A stretch of DNA of 64,000 nt from Capillidium heterosporum (GCA_016630905.1 WBMQ01000014.1:1054001-1118000), one strand, 5' to 3'; counted from the stretch's first letter, positions 1-11,248 are shown. The notes: generated by a model not told the origin, from the sequence alone. Numbers and translations are program-made.

Positions 1-1978
1 CCTTATATCGGTAATTTATTTTTCAAGTTTTAGTTTTAATGTTTTCAGACCAAGTATGCTAGCTGCATCGAACAACAAGATAAAACGAAATGTGAACACC
101 CATTGCTGTTTGTCGAAGCTGATACACTGCTGATACTTTGGCGCATAGTTTATTGGACCGCCTTTTCGTTAACCTGGTAGCAACTTGTTTAAAGTTTATG
201 CTAATTTCATTTTTATAGGTTTATTATACCTGTCATGGAAACATATTTAGACCAAGGTGGCTTCAACTTTAGACGGAAATTCCGATGGGCAGTCATCAGG
301 CAACTTCTTTACTTTGCTATAGCTGGAGTAATAGGTGTAGTCGTTATTCTTTACTTAGTTTTCAAAGAAAATCGTGGCAGCTTGTAAGTACCTTTTTATT
401 TCTCATTTTTTAATTCTGCATTCTTCAAGACAAGCTACTATGGTTTACTTAATAGCTGCGTCCAACTCATGGGGGTTGATTTTAATTATCAGCTTCATGG
501 GCTATGGGCTTGTGGACGTCCCTCGTAAGTTCTTCTATTGGTCCCAACCACAGCGACGCCTTCTGGCAATAGAACTAGATGCACCCAAATTTAGGGAACG
601 ATTAATAGATAACGACCGGGATGTCCGTGATGCATTAGATCTCTTACGTGCCGCTTCCGACAGCTTAGATACAATGCACCCAAAAAAAGCAATCGTAGAA
701 AGGATGCTGAATACTCCCGGTTACGACCCTGGTGAAGGGAGCTACAACCCATCGAGACTCATCAGCAGCTTACCCAATCCACTTACCGATTCATTCTTAG
801 AAGACACTCACCTGAAGTTGAAGCGAGCCATCCAGAGCCGCGATAGGAATAGGGAACTGTGGGTACAGATGTTGGCAGAAGCGTTTCAAGTACAGGATAT
901 CATCGCCAACACCGACTCAGCAGATAGGAAGTTAACTTCAGCTTTAGTTGTTTTGTCGGGATCCAAGCTTGACGACTTTAAGATTTCGATCAAATGGTGG
1001 GTTTATGTCGTCTTTCAACCACTGTTACTCAAGCTCCTCAGCTTGTTGGCGTTTATTATGACGGCCATCGTAGTTTGGTCAGAGTTGACTTCCTCTTTCA
1101 CCAAACCACCCCTATCCATTGTAGCTATTTTGTTTCAAAAGTTCGAGGGTCACAACACGATCTTGCAAACGATATCCGCTTTCTTCATCATCTACATGTC
1201 TTATTGTGCCTATTCGACGCTTTTCCAAGTCAAGATATTCAATTATTATGTGTTAGTACCCAACCGCCACACCGACCAGATCAGTCTACTATTCTGCGGT
1301 GCCTATCTGTGTCGATTAGCCATGCCCCTCTACTATAATTTTCTTCTACTTGCCAGTGTCGACAAGCCCACCGACAGCGTTTTCTCCCAGCTTATGGGCA
1401 CCATGAACTTAGTTCCGTTCCTAGGCGACCGGTTTAGCTACTGGTTTCCATTTCTAATATTTATACCAATGATGATGGCTTTGACCGATGGACATCGGAA
1501 GCTGGCTGCCTACTTTTCGGTCGACGACTTCTTCCTCGATGCCGAATCACCCCAAGGTAGATTGAGGGAGGGTCGTGAGCTACTCAAGGCAGAACGGATT
1601 CGCGCTGAACGGCTAGTCCAGTCATCCATATCCAGGTCGTCGCCAGATCGTAGTGCTGGTATTTTAAACGATGGTAGTCGTAGTGGGTATCGACCTAGTC
1701 GATCCATTGCCGTCGAAGTTTCGAGCGGGAGTGGTAGTCAGTTCCTAGACGATTCTGACGATGAGGAAAGTGGTGGTATGGCTGGTCGTACCAACAGCTA
1801 CCATGACAACGATGGCCAGCTGTCAACCAGTCAGAAAGTCAAGAGGTTCTTTGGCAATTGGAGGTTCCCCAGCTATGGATCGAGACCTGGTACACCGCAG
1901 AACTATAGAGATGTCCATCCCAACGATGATGATTTGGACGACTATGATGAACTCTACGAACAAAATTCATTGGCCTAA
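1..1978 (+). CDS. LMBR1 domain-containing protein 2 (LMBD2) homologue, 5' end outside window
   Basis: Multi-pass membrane protein of the LMBR1/LMBD2 family, whose animal members have been linked to GPCR signalling; the fungal role is not established. Exons read as 49-176, 219-383 and 430-1978 (1-10 may end a further exon), with joins that keep one frame. The spliced protein shows an LWRIVYWTAFSLTW helix, then FIIPVMETYLDQGGF, a long hydrophobic helix, and the family hallmark AASNSWGLILIISFMGYGLVDVPR shortened here to AASNSWGL...GYGLVDVPR. A cytosolic loop rich in charged residues follows, then further helices (about 1000-1500). The last 170 residues are hydrophilic and rich in Ser, Arg and Asp, probably a disordered cytosolic tail. 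The N terminus and start codon lie left of position 1. The family call is firm; the exact function is inferred only from family membership. Confidence 0.85.
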
Positions 1979-2692
1979 CTGACTGAGCAAGCTTTATATT
2001 GATCAGAAGCTGAGATCTTCGGTTACTACATTGGAAACTAGAAGTTAATCATAATTGGATTCTCGAATCTTTGTATACTGCCTAACTTTTTGGTTGACAT
2101 TCGGTATTCATAAGCACCTTTTTAGCTATCAAGCTAATAAATAATAGCTAGGTTGTAATCTAAAGATAGATTTGAAGTTATTTTGAATTTGGATCCATTC
2201 ACTATTCTGTGTATATGTATAGTCATTGGCTTTGTTTACATTGTGATTTTTAATTATTCAAAATATAATGGGATATCCACAGTGAAGCTTCTTAAGCTAT
2301 ACCCATATTTTTATTTCTAATAACCTTGCTGCACTTGAGATTATATTAGTAATGAAGGATCGGATTTTAATGTAGTTCCATAACTATCTGTTTATAGAAC
2401 TAATACTCCATACCTTTGTATCGGCTCTTTAGTTAGCATATCTTTAAGGTTGTCATGGCGGCCTCTATCTAACTTTCCCACCCGATTTCTGTTGTAATAT
2501 CGGACTTTTATTTAGCCGTGATCCGTCTATTAATCAATTTGTAAACACAACTACAACCAATTACTTCTAATCCAATAGAAACATGGTAGGTGACAAATCG
2601 GATGATTACGAAATGCAAATGACGTTTGAACCTCCATTTCATGCCAGACTATATCTTTACAAACCTTAGTGAATCCAGCTTCTCTTTTAAAT
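1979..2692. other. Intergenic, no gene seen
   Basis: AT-rich 3' flank of the LMBD2-type gene and 5' flank of the next gene. No long open frame with coding character, no RNA gene and no repeat was recognised. A short ATG at 2583 opens onto nothing that extends into the next gene. Confidence 0.6.
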
Positions 2693-3793
2693 ATGAGTAC
2701 TACAAGTTTAGGTCTACTGACCGGTAACCAAGTTGAACAGAAGAGGTTGATCGAGATATTCAAGCAGGATGAGAAGTTTAGTTTCAGTTTGGAGGAGGAG
2801 CACCTTAACACCATCTTAACTTTAACTTCCAAATCGGATATGAAGAAAGTAGCCATCTACAACAACTTGAGCCTTTTAAATTTTATCAACAACCGAGTTA
2901 TATTGAACGGCATACCTATCGACTGTCTAATTTTTACCAACCAGTTCTTGGCAAACTTCCAGTTGGAAAGTTTATCTTTGTTGAGTAAATTATCCATCTC
3001 CCAGCTTATCGCTTTGAACCTGTCAGAAGATGAATTAAAGTTAGATAGTCTGATTGAAAGCTGCAAGCAGGCTGGTATAACTTTAACCACCATCAACTTG
3101 AACCAGGAAGAGGAATCCAAATCCATCTTGCAGACTGTATCCACCACCTTGAGCTTTATCACCAACTTGGCTGATTCGGATAATGATATAGCTCGCAAGG
3201 TCCGTATTTCAGTTCAAGACGTCTATCCCATCGATCAGTCCAATGATTTAACTATCGTAGGTAAAGTTGAACTAGGTACCATCCACCTCCAAGATCAACT
3301 TAGCAGCTACCCTTCCCTAACCTCAGGTCAAATACAGAACATCGAAGTAGAAACCTCCCAGAAGAACATCCACGTCAAGTCCGATTTCGCAACTTTAAAC
3401 TCCAAGGTTGGGCTCCAAGTTTCCAATATCAACCGCAAATTAGTCAACCGAGGCTCTATCTTAAACTTAACAAAAGATAAAAGTCTGATTCAAGTGACGA
3501 AGTTTAAAGTTTTGGCCTCTATACTACATCAGATATCGATTGATCAATCGGTCAACTTGGACTTCCATAACGATCACTGCATGGGTAAGCTGCAGTTTTT
3601 GAGACATGTGTCGGATGGTAATAAGGAAGAAGATGGGCTAACTTTACGTAGGGGCGAGTTGGTTGAATTCGAAGTTACGCCTAATCGTAAGATAGCTTTG
3701 GATGTGTATAAAAGTTGTAGAGCGTTGGGGAAGGTTGCCATCCGACAGAATAGTCATACAGTTGCAGTTGGTGTGGTTTTGGAAATTTTGTGA
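2693..3793 (+). CDS. EF-Tu/eEF1A/SelB-like protein with degenerate G domain
   Basis: A single-exon protein of 366 residues starting at ATG 2693; the frame stays open upstream only through a non-ATG codon. The C-terminal half follows the beta-barrel domains 2 and 3 of translational GTPases: a VQDVYPID strand (where eEF1A has MPIQDVYKI), a TIVGKVELGTI strand pattern, a VGLQVSNI...LVNRGSIL block, and a final strand SHTVAVGVVLEIL. The N-terminal half still follows the order of a Ras-like G domain (IDCLIFTNQF where VDLVVVD stands; SQLIALNLSEDE where the NKxD loop stands), but the P loop GxxxxGK is SLGLLTGNQVEQ, DxxG is absent and NKxD is NLSE. It therefore should not bind GTP in the usual way. There is no domain IV as in SelB/eEFSec. 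The role is unknown; a relative of SelB/eEFSec or eEF1A that has become a pseudo-GTPase is the best reading. Confidence 0.65.
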   Translation: MSTTSLGLLTGNQVEQKRLIEIFKQDEKFSFSLEEEHLNTILTLTSKSDMKKVAIYNNLSLLNFINNRVILNGIPIDCLIFTNQFLANFQLESLSLLSKLSISQLIALNLSEDELKLDSLIESCKQAGITLTTINLNQEEESKSILQTVSTTLSFITNLADSDNDIARKVRISVQDVYPIDQSNDLTIVGKVELGTIHLQDQLSSYPSLTSGQIQNIEVETSQKNIHVKSDFATLNSKVGLQVSNINRKLVNRGSILNLTKDKSLIQVTKFKVLASILHQISIDQSVNLDFHNDHCMGKLQFLRHVSDGNKEEDGLTLRRGELVEFEVTPNRKIALDVYKSCRALGKVAIRQNSHTVAVGVVLEIL

Positions 3794-4474
3794 GTTTGGT
3801 TAGTGGCTTCCTTTTCAACCACTTTTATTTAGTAAATACCTTCTTCTGTTGATGGCTTTATAAGGTTTTATGATGGGTGGTTTTTGTACTTGTAAAGTTT
3901 AAAGTAGGTGCTTATATTTCTTGTATTTTCTGTACAATGGTGAATTTGTTTTTACAGGTTTCTCTATAAAGTAGTTTCTTTCAGTAGTATATATTTTAAA
4001 CTAACACTCCTAATTGATATTTATCTTTTACCCAAGTGATTCTTGATGCTGTACATAGGAATTTATTCACCTGTTGATTGTATCCTTAGTTTATTTTGCT
4101 CATTAATATAAGTCATCTATTTTAATTGATACAGTGTCTGCTTAGGCACTTTTATTTTGATAAGCATATATATATATTCAAGAGAATATATATACTAAGA
4201 TTGATATGTTTTATTTATAAGAATGTGATATTAAACTTTTACTATACATGTCTCAATAAGGTGTTTCTTTTCTATTTTCTAGCTTTTTGACAACTTGTCA
4301 GTCCAGGATGAAATCGGTATAGAAATTGATCGTTCCATCATTCTATCAACTAAACTTCAAGTCTAAAATATGACGCCATACGAAAACTGATTACTGAAGC
4401 TCAAGATTCAAAGATCAAAATATTTTATAGTCTTGTAGTGACTCATTACACCAGCAACAAAATTCGACAACAAA
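3794..4474. other. Intergenic, holds one AT-rich hairpin
   Basis: No gene seen. At 4169-4194 an 11-base perfect inverted repeat, TATATATATTC / GAATATATATA, with a 4-nt loop could form a hairpin. It is made almost wholly of A and T and may be chance. The right part is the COQ6 promoter. Confidence 0.5.
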
Positions 4475-6110
4475 ATGTTGAGATTAGGTAACCTAAGTAC
4501 CAGTTCCAAGTTCTTATTGAACAGAGCACTGTATAAGCCTTTTAAAATTCGAAGTATATCTACAGTTGACATCAACGTAAATCCAACTGCTCAGCAAGAC
4601 GTAAAGGTAGAGACCTGTGATGTATTTGTAGTAGGTGGCGGGGTTGCCGGCCTAACCTTTATAAACATATTAAGTAAGTTTTATTTTTACTAATGAATGT
4701 CATATAATAACACGTAGTTTTTTCAAAATAGATAGCAACTTAAAGAAGCTACCTTTCCTACCCTTTAAACCCAAGATAACTTTGGTAGATAGAACCGACT
4801 TACTCAAGGAATATAAGCCAGCTGAAGAGTACAGCAACCGAGTAGTTTCTCTAACTCCCAATTCCATCCAAATCTTGAAAGATATCGAAGCTTACAACCA
4901 TGTTCAAGAAGAAAGAGTCTGTCCTTACCAAAATATAATGGTGGAAGATAGTTTAGGTAAAGGTAAGCTGGAGTTCCAAGCTGGTACTACTTTGAACGGC
5001 ATTGAAAATATCGATGGAGTAGCTGAGGATGACAGTAATATGGCCTATTCCATAGAGATCAACAACTTACTCCAAGCTTTAACCAAGAACATTGATACTG
5101 AAGAGACAACTATACTGAACAAGAGTGAAGTTCTTTCCATCTCTGAGGATCCCAAGGATGGTTACATTAATCTCCAAGTTAAGGATCTACTTACCTCCCA
5201 GATTACTCACCATAAGACGCGACTGTTAATAGGTGCTGACGGTATCAACTCCAAAGTACGTACCTTCAAGGATATCGAAGTTATGGGCTGGTCTTACAAC
5301 CAAAATGGGCTCGTTGCAACCTTAAAAATCGACAACTCCAACTATAACAATAGAAAAGTGGATGTGGCTTACCAAAGGTTCTTACCAAGTGGTACGATCG
5401 CCTTCTTACCTTTGAACAATGGAAGGATCTCTTTGGTTTGGTCGATCAATAAAAAATATACCGACAAGCTGATGAAGTTAGATAAGGAGCTGCTTGTAAA
5501 ATTGTTAAATGTGGTCATTCAATATGAACAGGTTGATATCGATTACCTGTTAAGTAGGATTGAGACCAACAGTTTGGAAGCCAAGGATTTCGATTTAAGT
5601 TTTAGGGATTTGAGTATGGATAGTCAAAAGGAACTGTATGAGATAGTAGATGTAGTTGAAGGTTCCTTAGCCACTTTCCCGCTACAACTTAGACATGTCG
5701 ATAGATACGTCGAAGACCGTATTGCTTTGATAGGGTAAGTATACATTTTAAACGCAGAATCCAATACTAATAAATTTATTAAAAATAGAGATGCAGCTCA
5801 TATTATCCATCCTTTAGCCGGCCAAGGTATGAACTTGGGCATCGCCGACTCGCTAAGTCTAGCTAACACAATCAGCAAGTCAGTTGAAAATGGATACGAT
5901 TTGGGGGACAAGTTGGTACTCCAGGAGTATGCCAAGGACCGTTACTTCAAAAATTTGGTCATGTTGGGTGCTGTCGATAAGCTGCATAGGTTATTTAGAA
6001 TTGAGAATGAAGTCGTTGTCAAAGCTAGAAGTTTAGGGTTGAATTTGTTGAATTCCAAATTGGTGGAAAATGTCAAGGGAATGTTTGTGGACCTGGTACG
6101 GAGAGGTTGA
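4475..6110 (+). CDS. COQ6: Ubiquinone biosynthesis monooxygenase COQ6
   Basis: Flavin-dependent monooxygenase that hydroxylates the C5 position of the ubiquinone ring, acting on the matrix face of the mitochondrial inner membrane. Three exons, 4475-4673, 4732-5734 and 5789-6110, join in frame to 507 residues, close to the family's usual length. The first 30 residues (MLRLGNLSTSSKFLLNRALY...) are basic and Ser-rich, as expected for a mitochondrial targeting peptide. FAD-binding motifs are in order: VFVVGGGVAGL (GxGxxG dinucleotide fold), LLIGADGINSKVR (DG motif), and GDAAHIIHPLAGQGMN (GD/second FAD motif, split by intron 2). The gene ends 36 bp from the stop codon of the oppositely oriented DNA glycosylase, so the two transcripts probably overlap at their 3' ends. 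Confidence 0.92.
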
Positions 6111-6146
6111 AATTTCAAGTAGTGGGTGGAGTAATAAAACATGTCT

Positions 6147-6899
6147 TTATTGATTCAAATTAGGCTGTTTGCCTTGCTTAACTTTATCCAAAACCTCCTT
6201 CAAATCGATGAACATTTGTAATTTAGTTTCCTTCTTAAAACCAACGGTACGACCACTCGTCGATACCGTTACAAAGTAATAAGGTTCCTCACCCTTGCTG
6301 TAATCGAACTGCAAGCCAAGGTTACATTCTTTCAAACTTTTATAAACTAGATAGATGCCTTTACCTACGAAACACACGACTTTAGGTTTATACTTTATGA
6401 TTTTATCCTTCAAAATTTGGACACTTTCCTTCTGCTCTTTAGTTGTTAAATCAGCACTCGATCTAGTTGGTCTCGCACATAAGTTAGTTAAGCCAAAGTT
6501 ATACTTGGATAGCAGAATATCCTCCTGCTCACAAGTTAGAGGCTCCGATATCAAATCGGAGTGGTAGAGGTTGGGCCAGAATATGTTGGTGGGGTTGGCG
6601 TAGTGGTGTTGTTTTTTACTAGATTGGATGCCAGGGTTGATGCCTACGAATAGTATGTCCAAATCTTCTTTTATATAATCAATCACAGGTAGTAACTCTT
6701 CAACTGTTGGTGGATTAGTGGAAGCTGAGTTTGAATTTGAGGAGTTGGCAGTTTTGGTGACGTTCGTAAGCTTAGCTTTCTTGATGCTGGTTTTAAGTAT
6801 TTCCTTGGTATCTTGACTCTCTTCGTCAGAGGCTTTGTGAGTAAACTTGCTCAACAAGTCTTTGAACTCTTGTAACTTTGTTTGGTTCAATCCCTCCAT
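6147..6899 (-). CDS. G/T(U) mismatch-specific DNA glycosylase, TDG/Mug family
   Basis: Base-excision repair enzyme that removes uracil or thymine opposite guanine; S. pombe Thp1 and human TDG are relatives. One exon of 250 residues. The ATG at 6899 is chosen because the open frame further upstream has only a TTG. Residues 1-85 are basic and low in complexity, as in other eukaryotic members. The catalytic core begins at ILFVGINPGIQSSKKQHHYA, which carries the GINPG motif with the Asn that positions the water, followed by NPTNIFWPNLYHSDL, and YNFGLTNLCARPTRSSADL, which matches the TNL..RPT block. The second active-site loop reads VSTSGRTVGF. S. cerevisiae lacks this gene, so its presence argues against a Saccharomyces-type yeast. 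Confidence 0.9.
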   Translation of the reverse strand: MEGLNQTKLQEFKDLLSKFTHKASDEESQDTKEILKTSIKKAKLTNVTKTANSSNSNSASTNPPTVEELLPVIDYIKEDLDILFVGINPGIQSSKKQHHYANPTNIFWPNLYHSDLISEPLTCEQEDILLSKYNFGLTNLCARPTRSSADLTTKEQKESVQILKDKIIKYKPKVVCFVGKGIYLVYKSLKECNLGLQFDYSKGEEPYYFVTVSTSGRTVGFKKETKLQMFIDLKEVLDKVKQGKQPNLNQ

Positions 6900-7272
6900 A
6901 TTCGAGATGCTATTCTGATGTAAATTCAAAACTCTTGCGGGCAACGCTAGCTCTTCGAGTTCTCTCGATCAGTGAAGACTGCTATCCAAAATCTATTTCA
7001 GCTTCAGGTCCTTTCAAAATGAAATACGTCATAGTAGGCCTGGAAAATTTATGGGCCAATAAAGTGCAACTGTAGCTCATAAGATTCAATTCCAAATCTA
7101 CTAATTTAATTGGCTCAAAACGAACCAACCAACCCATGAACAAAGCAAAATTTTAATCGAAAACTTTGGTTGCTCGCCAAAAATTTTAGTGTTGCTAAAA
7201 CTTTTAAGTTTAGTTGGGAATTACCTTTCTCTCCTTTTGACTTTTTATTAACAAGTTGGTTAGAACCTTAAT
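6900..7272. promoter_or_regulatory. Divergent promoter between DNA glycosylase and RPL16
   Basis: 373 bp between two divergent start codons. It contains AACCAACCAACCCATGAAC around 7123-7141, a C-rich stretch of the kind that often serves general factors in ribosomal-protein promoters; that role is only a guess. No gene lies here. Confidence 0.35.
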
Positions 7273-8079
7273 ATGAGTACTTACGAAAAAGTAAGTTTTA
7301 GTTACCACCTACTACATTCCTTATTTTAGTGTGATTAATAAACTTTTCACTCCAATTGCCTACGTTCAATTTCGAAAATCTGAAATTCATGTATTAATGA
7401 AGACTTTTTTCAACTTGTAGGTTGTTGTTATTGACGGTAAGGGTCACTTGTTAGGCCGTTTAGCCACCACCATCTCCAAGCAAATTCTCAACGGTCAGCG
7501 TGTTGTTGTTGTTCGTTGCGAAGAGATCAACGTTTCCGGTTCCCACTTCCGTAACAAGAGTAAGTTTTCATTTACATTGATCTATCTACTCTCTATCTTT
7601 CAAAATATTTATCCAAACTATTTATAGTCAAGTACAGCCACTACCTCAACAAGCGCTGCTTGGTCAACCCCAAACGTGGTCCCTTCCACTTCCGTGCCCC
7701 CAGCCGCATGTTGTACCGTGTCATCCGTGGTATGGTCCCCCACAAGTTGGCCCGTGGTGCCGCTGCTTTGGACCGCCTCAAGTTGTTCGAGGGTGTCCCC
7801 GCCCCCTACAACGCCATGAAGCGCGTCGTCGTCCCCCAGGCTCTCCGCTCCTTGAGACTGAAGCCCGGCCGTAAGTTCACCTCCCTCAAGCGCATGGCCA
7901 GCGAAGTTGGCTGGAAGTACGAAGAGGTTGTCGCCAAGTTGGAAGCTAAGCGTAAGGTTCGCTCCGAGGCTCACTACCTCAAGGTCAAGGCCGCCAACGA
8001 CCTCAAGGTTAAGGCTAAGGCCGCCAACAACGACACCATTGCTAAACTCAACACCGAGCTCTTGGCTTTGGGTCACTAA
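7273..8079 (+). CDS. RPL16: 60S ribosomal protein uL13 (L16/L13a)
   Basis: Large-subunit ribosomal protein uL13 (L13a in animals, L16 in yeast). Three exons, 7273-7290, 7421-7559 and 7628-8079, give 202 residues, the usual length. The first exon is only six codons (MSTYEK), a layout typical of ribosomal-protein genes, followed by a 130-nt intron, the longest in this part of the window. Recognisable blocks are [55 protein letters not shown] and [19 protein letters not shown]. The C-terminal tail is Lys/Ala-rich. Codon use is strongly biased to C-ending codons and clearly more GC-rich than the neighbours, as expected of a highly expressed gene. Confidence 0.96.
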
Positions 8080-8957
8080 TTGGTGGGTTTTTTCAAAAAT
8101 AAATTGGTGGTGTAGCTGGTGTACATGTATTCGACTACACTTTATTTATTGATTTTAAAAGTTATGTATATCCTTTTTCATTTTTTGATTTTATAAACAT
8201 AGGTAAAATATCTTATTGAGTAATTGAACTATTTTTCACTTTCTAATATTCTTAGCCTCAAAGCCTATTCATTTCTAACCTTGTCATTGCTATCAACATT
8301 CCATCTCGATAATTTTATATAAACTAGGTAAGAATTTCTTTATTTTCATTAATCTTATAAGCAAGCATATTCCACACTTTAGTTTGTACTTTGGAATACA
8401 TATATTTAACGTATTAATAGTAGAGCAAGCTTTTATTGTACTGAATATCATCAATGATCAAAAGACTTTTTAACAATTTTAAATGTTATTATTTGAAGGT
8501 CTGTTAAACTTTGCTATGTTTGATCTATCTTTGATTATAGTGTATTTTAGTATGCTCACTTTGGTAGTTGGTTATTTTGATGCATACGTTTGTTACTAAT
8601 AAGTAGTTTCTAGTGTTAAAAATTTTGAACCTTGTAAAAAGTTTGCTACGTATCCTATTGAGTATCTATTCCCCATTAGAGGCTATCTAGACCTTGTAGA
8701 AATTATATCTAAACTTTATAGCTAAAGATATAAGATAGAAAGCTCATCCCCTGTTGTTATAAAATAGTATTATAAAGTATGAAGATAAAAATATATACCT
8801 TCTGAAGATTATCATCACCAATTTGCAAATTTCAGAAGGCTTTACTCCAAACTCCAAGATTTGGTTTGGAGTTTAAAGTGCATTCTAACCAAAACCTAAA
8901 GAACTGAAACTTGATTAAAACTTTAAATTCAAACTTCTAGCTTTTGAAACTCTTCAA
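8080..8957. other. Intergenic with two inverted repeats near the PML1 promoter
   Basis: No gene seen. Two perfect inverted repeats lie close to the next start codon: CCTTCTGAA 8798-8806 with TTCAGAAGG 8831-8839, and ACTCCAAAC 8844-8852 with GTTTGGAGT 8864-8872. The second carries the CCAAAC core that also recurs upstream of the tricalbin and the 59.9 kb transporter. They may be protein-binding palindromes or hairpins of the 5' leader. Confidence 0.5.
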
Positions 8958-9967
8958 ATGGCGAGACACTCAAGTCAAAGTCCAAATCGAAATCGAGGTA
9001 GGGATCGAAGGGACGAAAAGGAAAGGACCTCACTAAGAGCAGCTTCTAGAGGTAAGGATACCGATTATGAGCAAAAGCATGAGAAAAGTTCAAGTTATCG
9101 AACCAAGGAGCCAACTTCCAGACGCAACGACACCCGTCCAAGTAGATCCCAGTCACCCATACCCAATTCTCGTAGGGATAGAAGACGTAATCGTTCCAGA
9201 TCGGCCTCACCAGACCGGCGCATTCAAAATAGAGAACAAAATGTAGAGCGACCTAACAATAGGCAAAGGGACCATCAACCTGAAATGGAAGAACCAACTA
9301 GGACTCGCTCCAACCAAAATTTGGGTGAAGAAAGCCAACCCAACCTTAATAATGACTCGGAAGAACCCGCTAAGGAAGAGCCTAACTTTGGCCTAAGTGG
9401 ACTTTTAGTTGCTGAAACCAATACTTATAACGGAGTTGTCATTAAGTACAATGAACCACCCGAAGCTTTTGTACCTAAAACGAAATGGAGATGGTATGTC
9501 TTTAAAAATGATGAGCAGATAGGTAACTTTTAAAATTTTGTATAGTAAACTTATAGTTTTCAGATATGCTACATTTGTACAGACAGAGTGCGTATTTAAT
9601 TGGAAAGGAACGAAGGGTAAATAGTGAGTTTTAGTTTACATATAGTAATATTTTCTAGGTTGCTGATATACCAATGGATCACGTCTCTATCTCCTCCCAA
9701 CATGCCGTTTTACAACACCGTAAAGTTCAAGAAACAAGCAAAATAGATGGGTCAGTCGTTTCGGTTGTCAAGTAAATTGTTGGTTTTTGAGCTTGAATTA
9801 ACTTTTTCTATACCTGTAGACCTTATATTATTGATTTGGAATCCACCAACGGAACCTTTGTTAACGATGTCAAAATCCCTCAGTCTAGGTACGTAGAGCT
9901 TAAGCATAAGGATGTCTTGAAGTTCGGATGTTCAACTCGGGAGTACGTATTTTTGAGGGAAGATTAA
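8958..9967 (+). CDS. FHA-domain splicing factor, PML1/SNIP1 family
   Basis: Homologue of yeast Pml1 (pre-mRNA retention and splicing, RES, complex) and human SNIP1. Exons 8958-9522, 9564-9616, 9659-9771 and 9820-9967 join to 292 residues. The first 150 residues are Arg/Ser/Asp/Glu-rich (RDRRDEKERTS, RSQSPIPNSRRDRRRNRSR), typical of SNIP1-like proteins. A linker SGLLVAETNTYNGVVIKYNEP matches the segment just before the FHA fold in this family, cut here at 20 residues. The FHA domain then shows AYLIGKERRVADIPMDHVSI, SSQHAVLQHR and YIIDLESTNGTFVNDVKIP, including the phosphopeptide-binding SxxH and NGTF(V)N residues. It ends EYVFLRED, where related proteins also end. Nuclear pre-mRNA processing role follows from the family. 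Confidence 0.92.
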
Positions 9968-10895
9968 ATGTTTAAAACTGGGAGCTGAATTGTAGAACCT
10001 ATGATTTGTAGAGTAATACTTTATTTCATACTGTCTAATTTATTATGATTTTTAATCTCTATCCTTACTTTATCAGGTAGATAAGTTTCCTAAAGTATTT
10101 TAAAAACGTATTAAAGTATTGTTAAATAGCAATGTATTCTATACAATTAGAAGGCTGAAAAGCTGAAAGTGCATATTTCGGTAATAGACCATTAAGGCGC
10201 AACAATATACTATATGGTAGTTTCATTTTAGTGTAGTTGCTAATATCCTTTATATATGATGTATTTTACATTGAAGAAGCCATTTTAAATGAGAAATGCC
10301 AGTAGGTAAATATAATGGAGCTTAATATTCCAATTTTGAGCAAAAGTAGCAGATCTTGTATGGGCATACTATGTAGTTTTGATATAAAGTATATGCAACC
10401 AAGCCAAATAAAAGCATTTATATTTAATACTTACCGTTTATATATATACTTGAAAGATGACTCCAGGTTTACGTAATCAACGATCTCAAGACAGATAAAA
10501 TGCATCTAACATTTACATTTATTTGGATTCTTAAGGCTATCTTGAATAGTCGAACATACCACTTATCGATTTTTCCAATACCCTACTGTAATCTTTTTCA
10601 TAGTTTAAGGAAAAGTGATGATACAAATGTATCATGACAGGTACAGCAAAACTAAATAAGATAGAAGCCAATCCCAATCCAAATAGTATAGTTATCATAG
10701 ACACTTGTACAAATTAAAATGAATCCATCCTATACTGTTATTGTTCCAACTAAACTAATATGTGGATCTGTGACCCTTACTATTGGGTGGGTGGTTTAAC
10801 AATAAAAAGCTATAAACCGAAGCGCACTAAACATTTCCCCACTCTTAAATAACATACTAATATTTACCCAAAGCAACTAGTTGCCGCCTTCTAGT
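9968..10895. other. Intergenic, nothing recognised
   Basis: AT-rich sequence without a coding-like frame, RNA gene or repeat that I can support. Confidence 0.5.
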
Positions 10896-11248
10896 TTACC
10901 CCAAACGAAAGGTATCCAATCCAAACTTTTCAATGAAATTTAGTGTAGTGGAATTAATAATATGCTCATCCGATTGGGAAGCGAACAGGATTGACGAGGT
11001 AAAGTTTTCCTTTCCACAGCATTCGACAACCAAGGCCCGAAATTCTTGGCAGCAGCATAGCATCATTTTAACTAATGCTCTAGCATAGGATGTTATGGGC
11101 GAAGGTTGCAGCAACTAAACAATTGCGGCATAAACATTGTTGCGAAATTCCAGGTGTTAGTTTAGCAAGGCAATTTAATTCCGACTACAAATTCAATCCC
11201 ATCTCGAAATGAAATTTGGTTTATACCGATTTGGGTTAATGATTTCAT
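10896..11248 (-). CDS. Small two-exon hypothetical protein behind a heat-shock element
   Basis: Not recognised. Exon 1 reads 11248-11189 (ATG at 11248, 20 codons), then a 74-nt intron with a GT donor, a CTAAC branch-point-like sequence and a TTTAG acceptor, then exon 2 11114-10896 to a TAA. The join is in phase and gives 92 residues beginning MKSLTQIGINQISFRDGIEF. The second exon is moderately hydrophobic with a run of cysteines (MMLCCCQEF, ECCGKENF) and ends GLDTFRLG. The start ATG is chosen as the first in-frame ATG downstream of the TATA box at 11364-11371; the frame stays open further 5' but without an ATG. Base composition is richer in GC than the flanking deserts. The upstream HSE-TATA arrangement supports a real, heat-inducible gene, but expression evidence is lacking. 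Confidence 0.45.

Noticed and set aside
7291-7420. Box C/D snoRNA within the first uL13 intron
   Set aside because: A CTGA is present but no convincing box C (RTGATGA) or terminal stem was found.
7618-8076. Long minus-strand open frame over the uL13 gene
   Set aside because: Shadow of the strongly biased codons of the ribosomal-protein exon; the plus-strand product is unmistakable.
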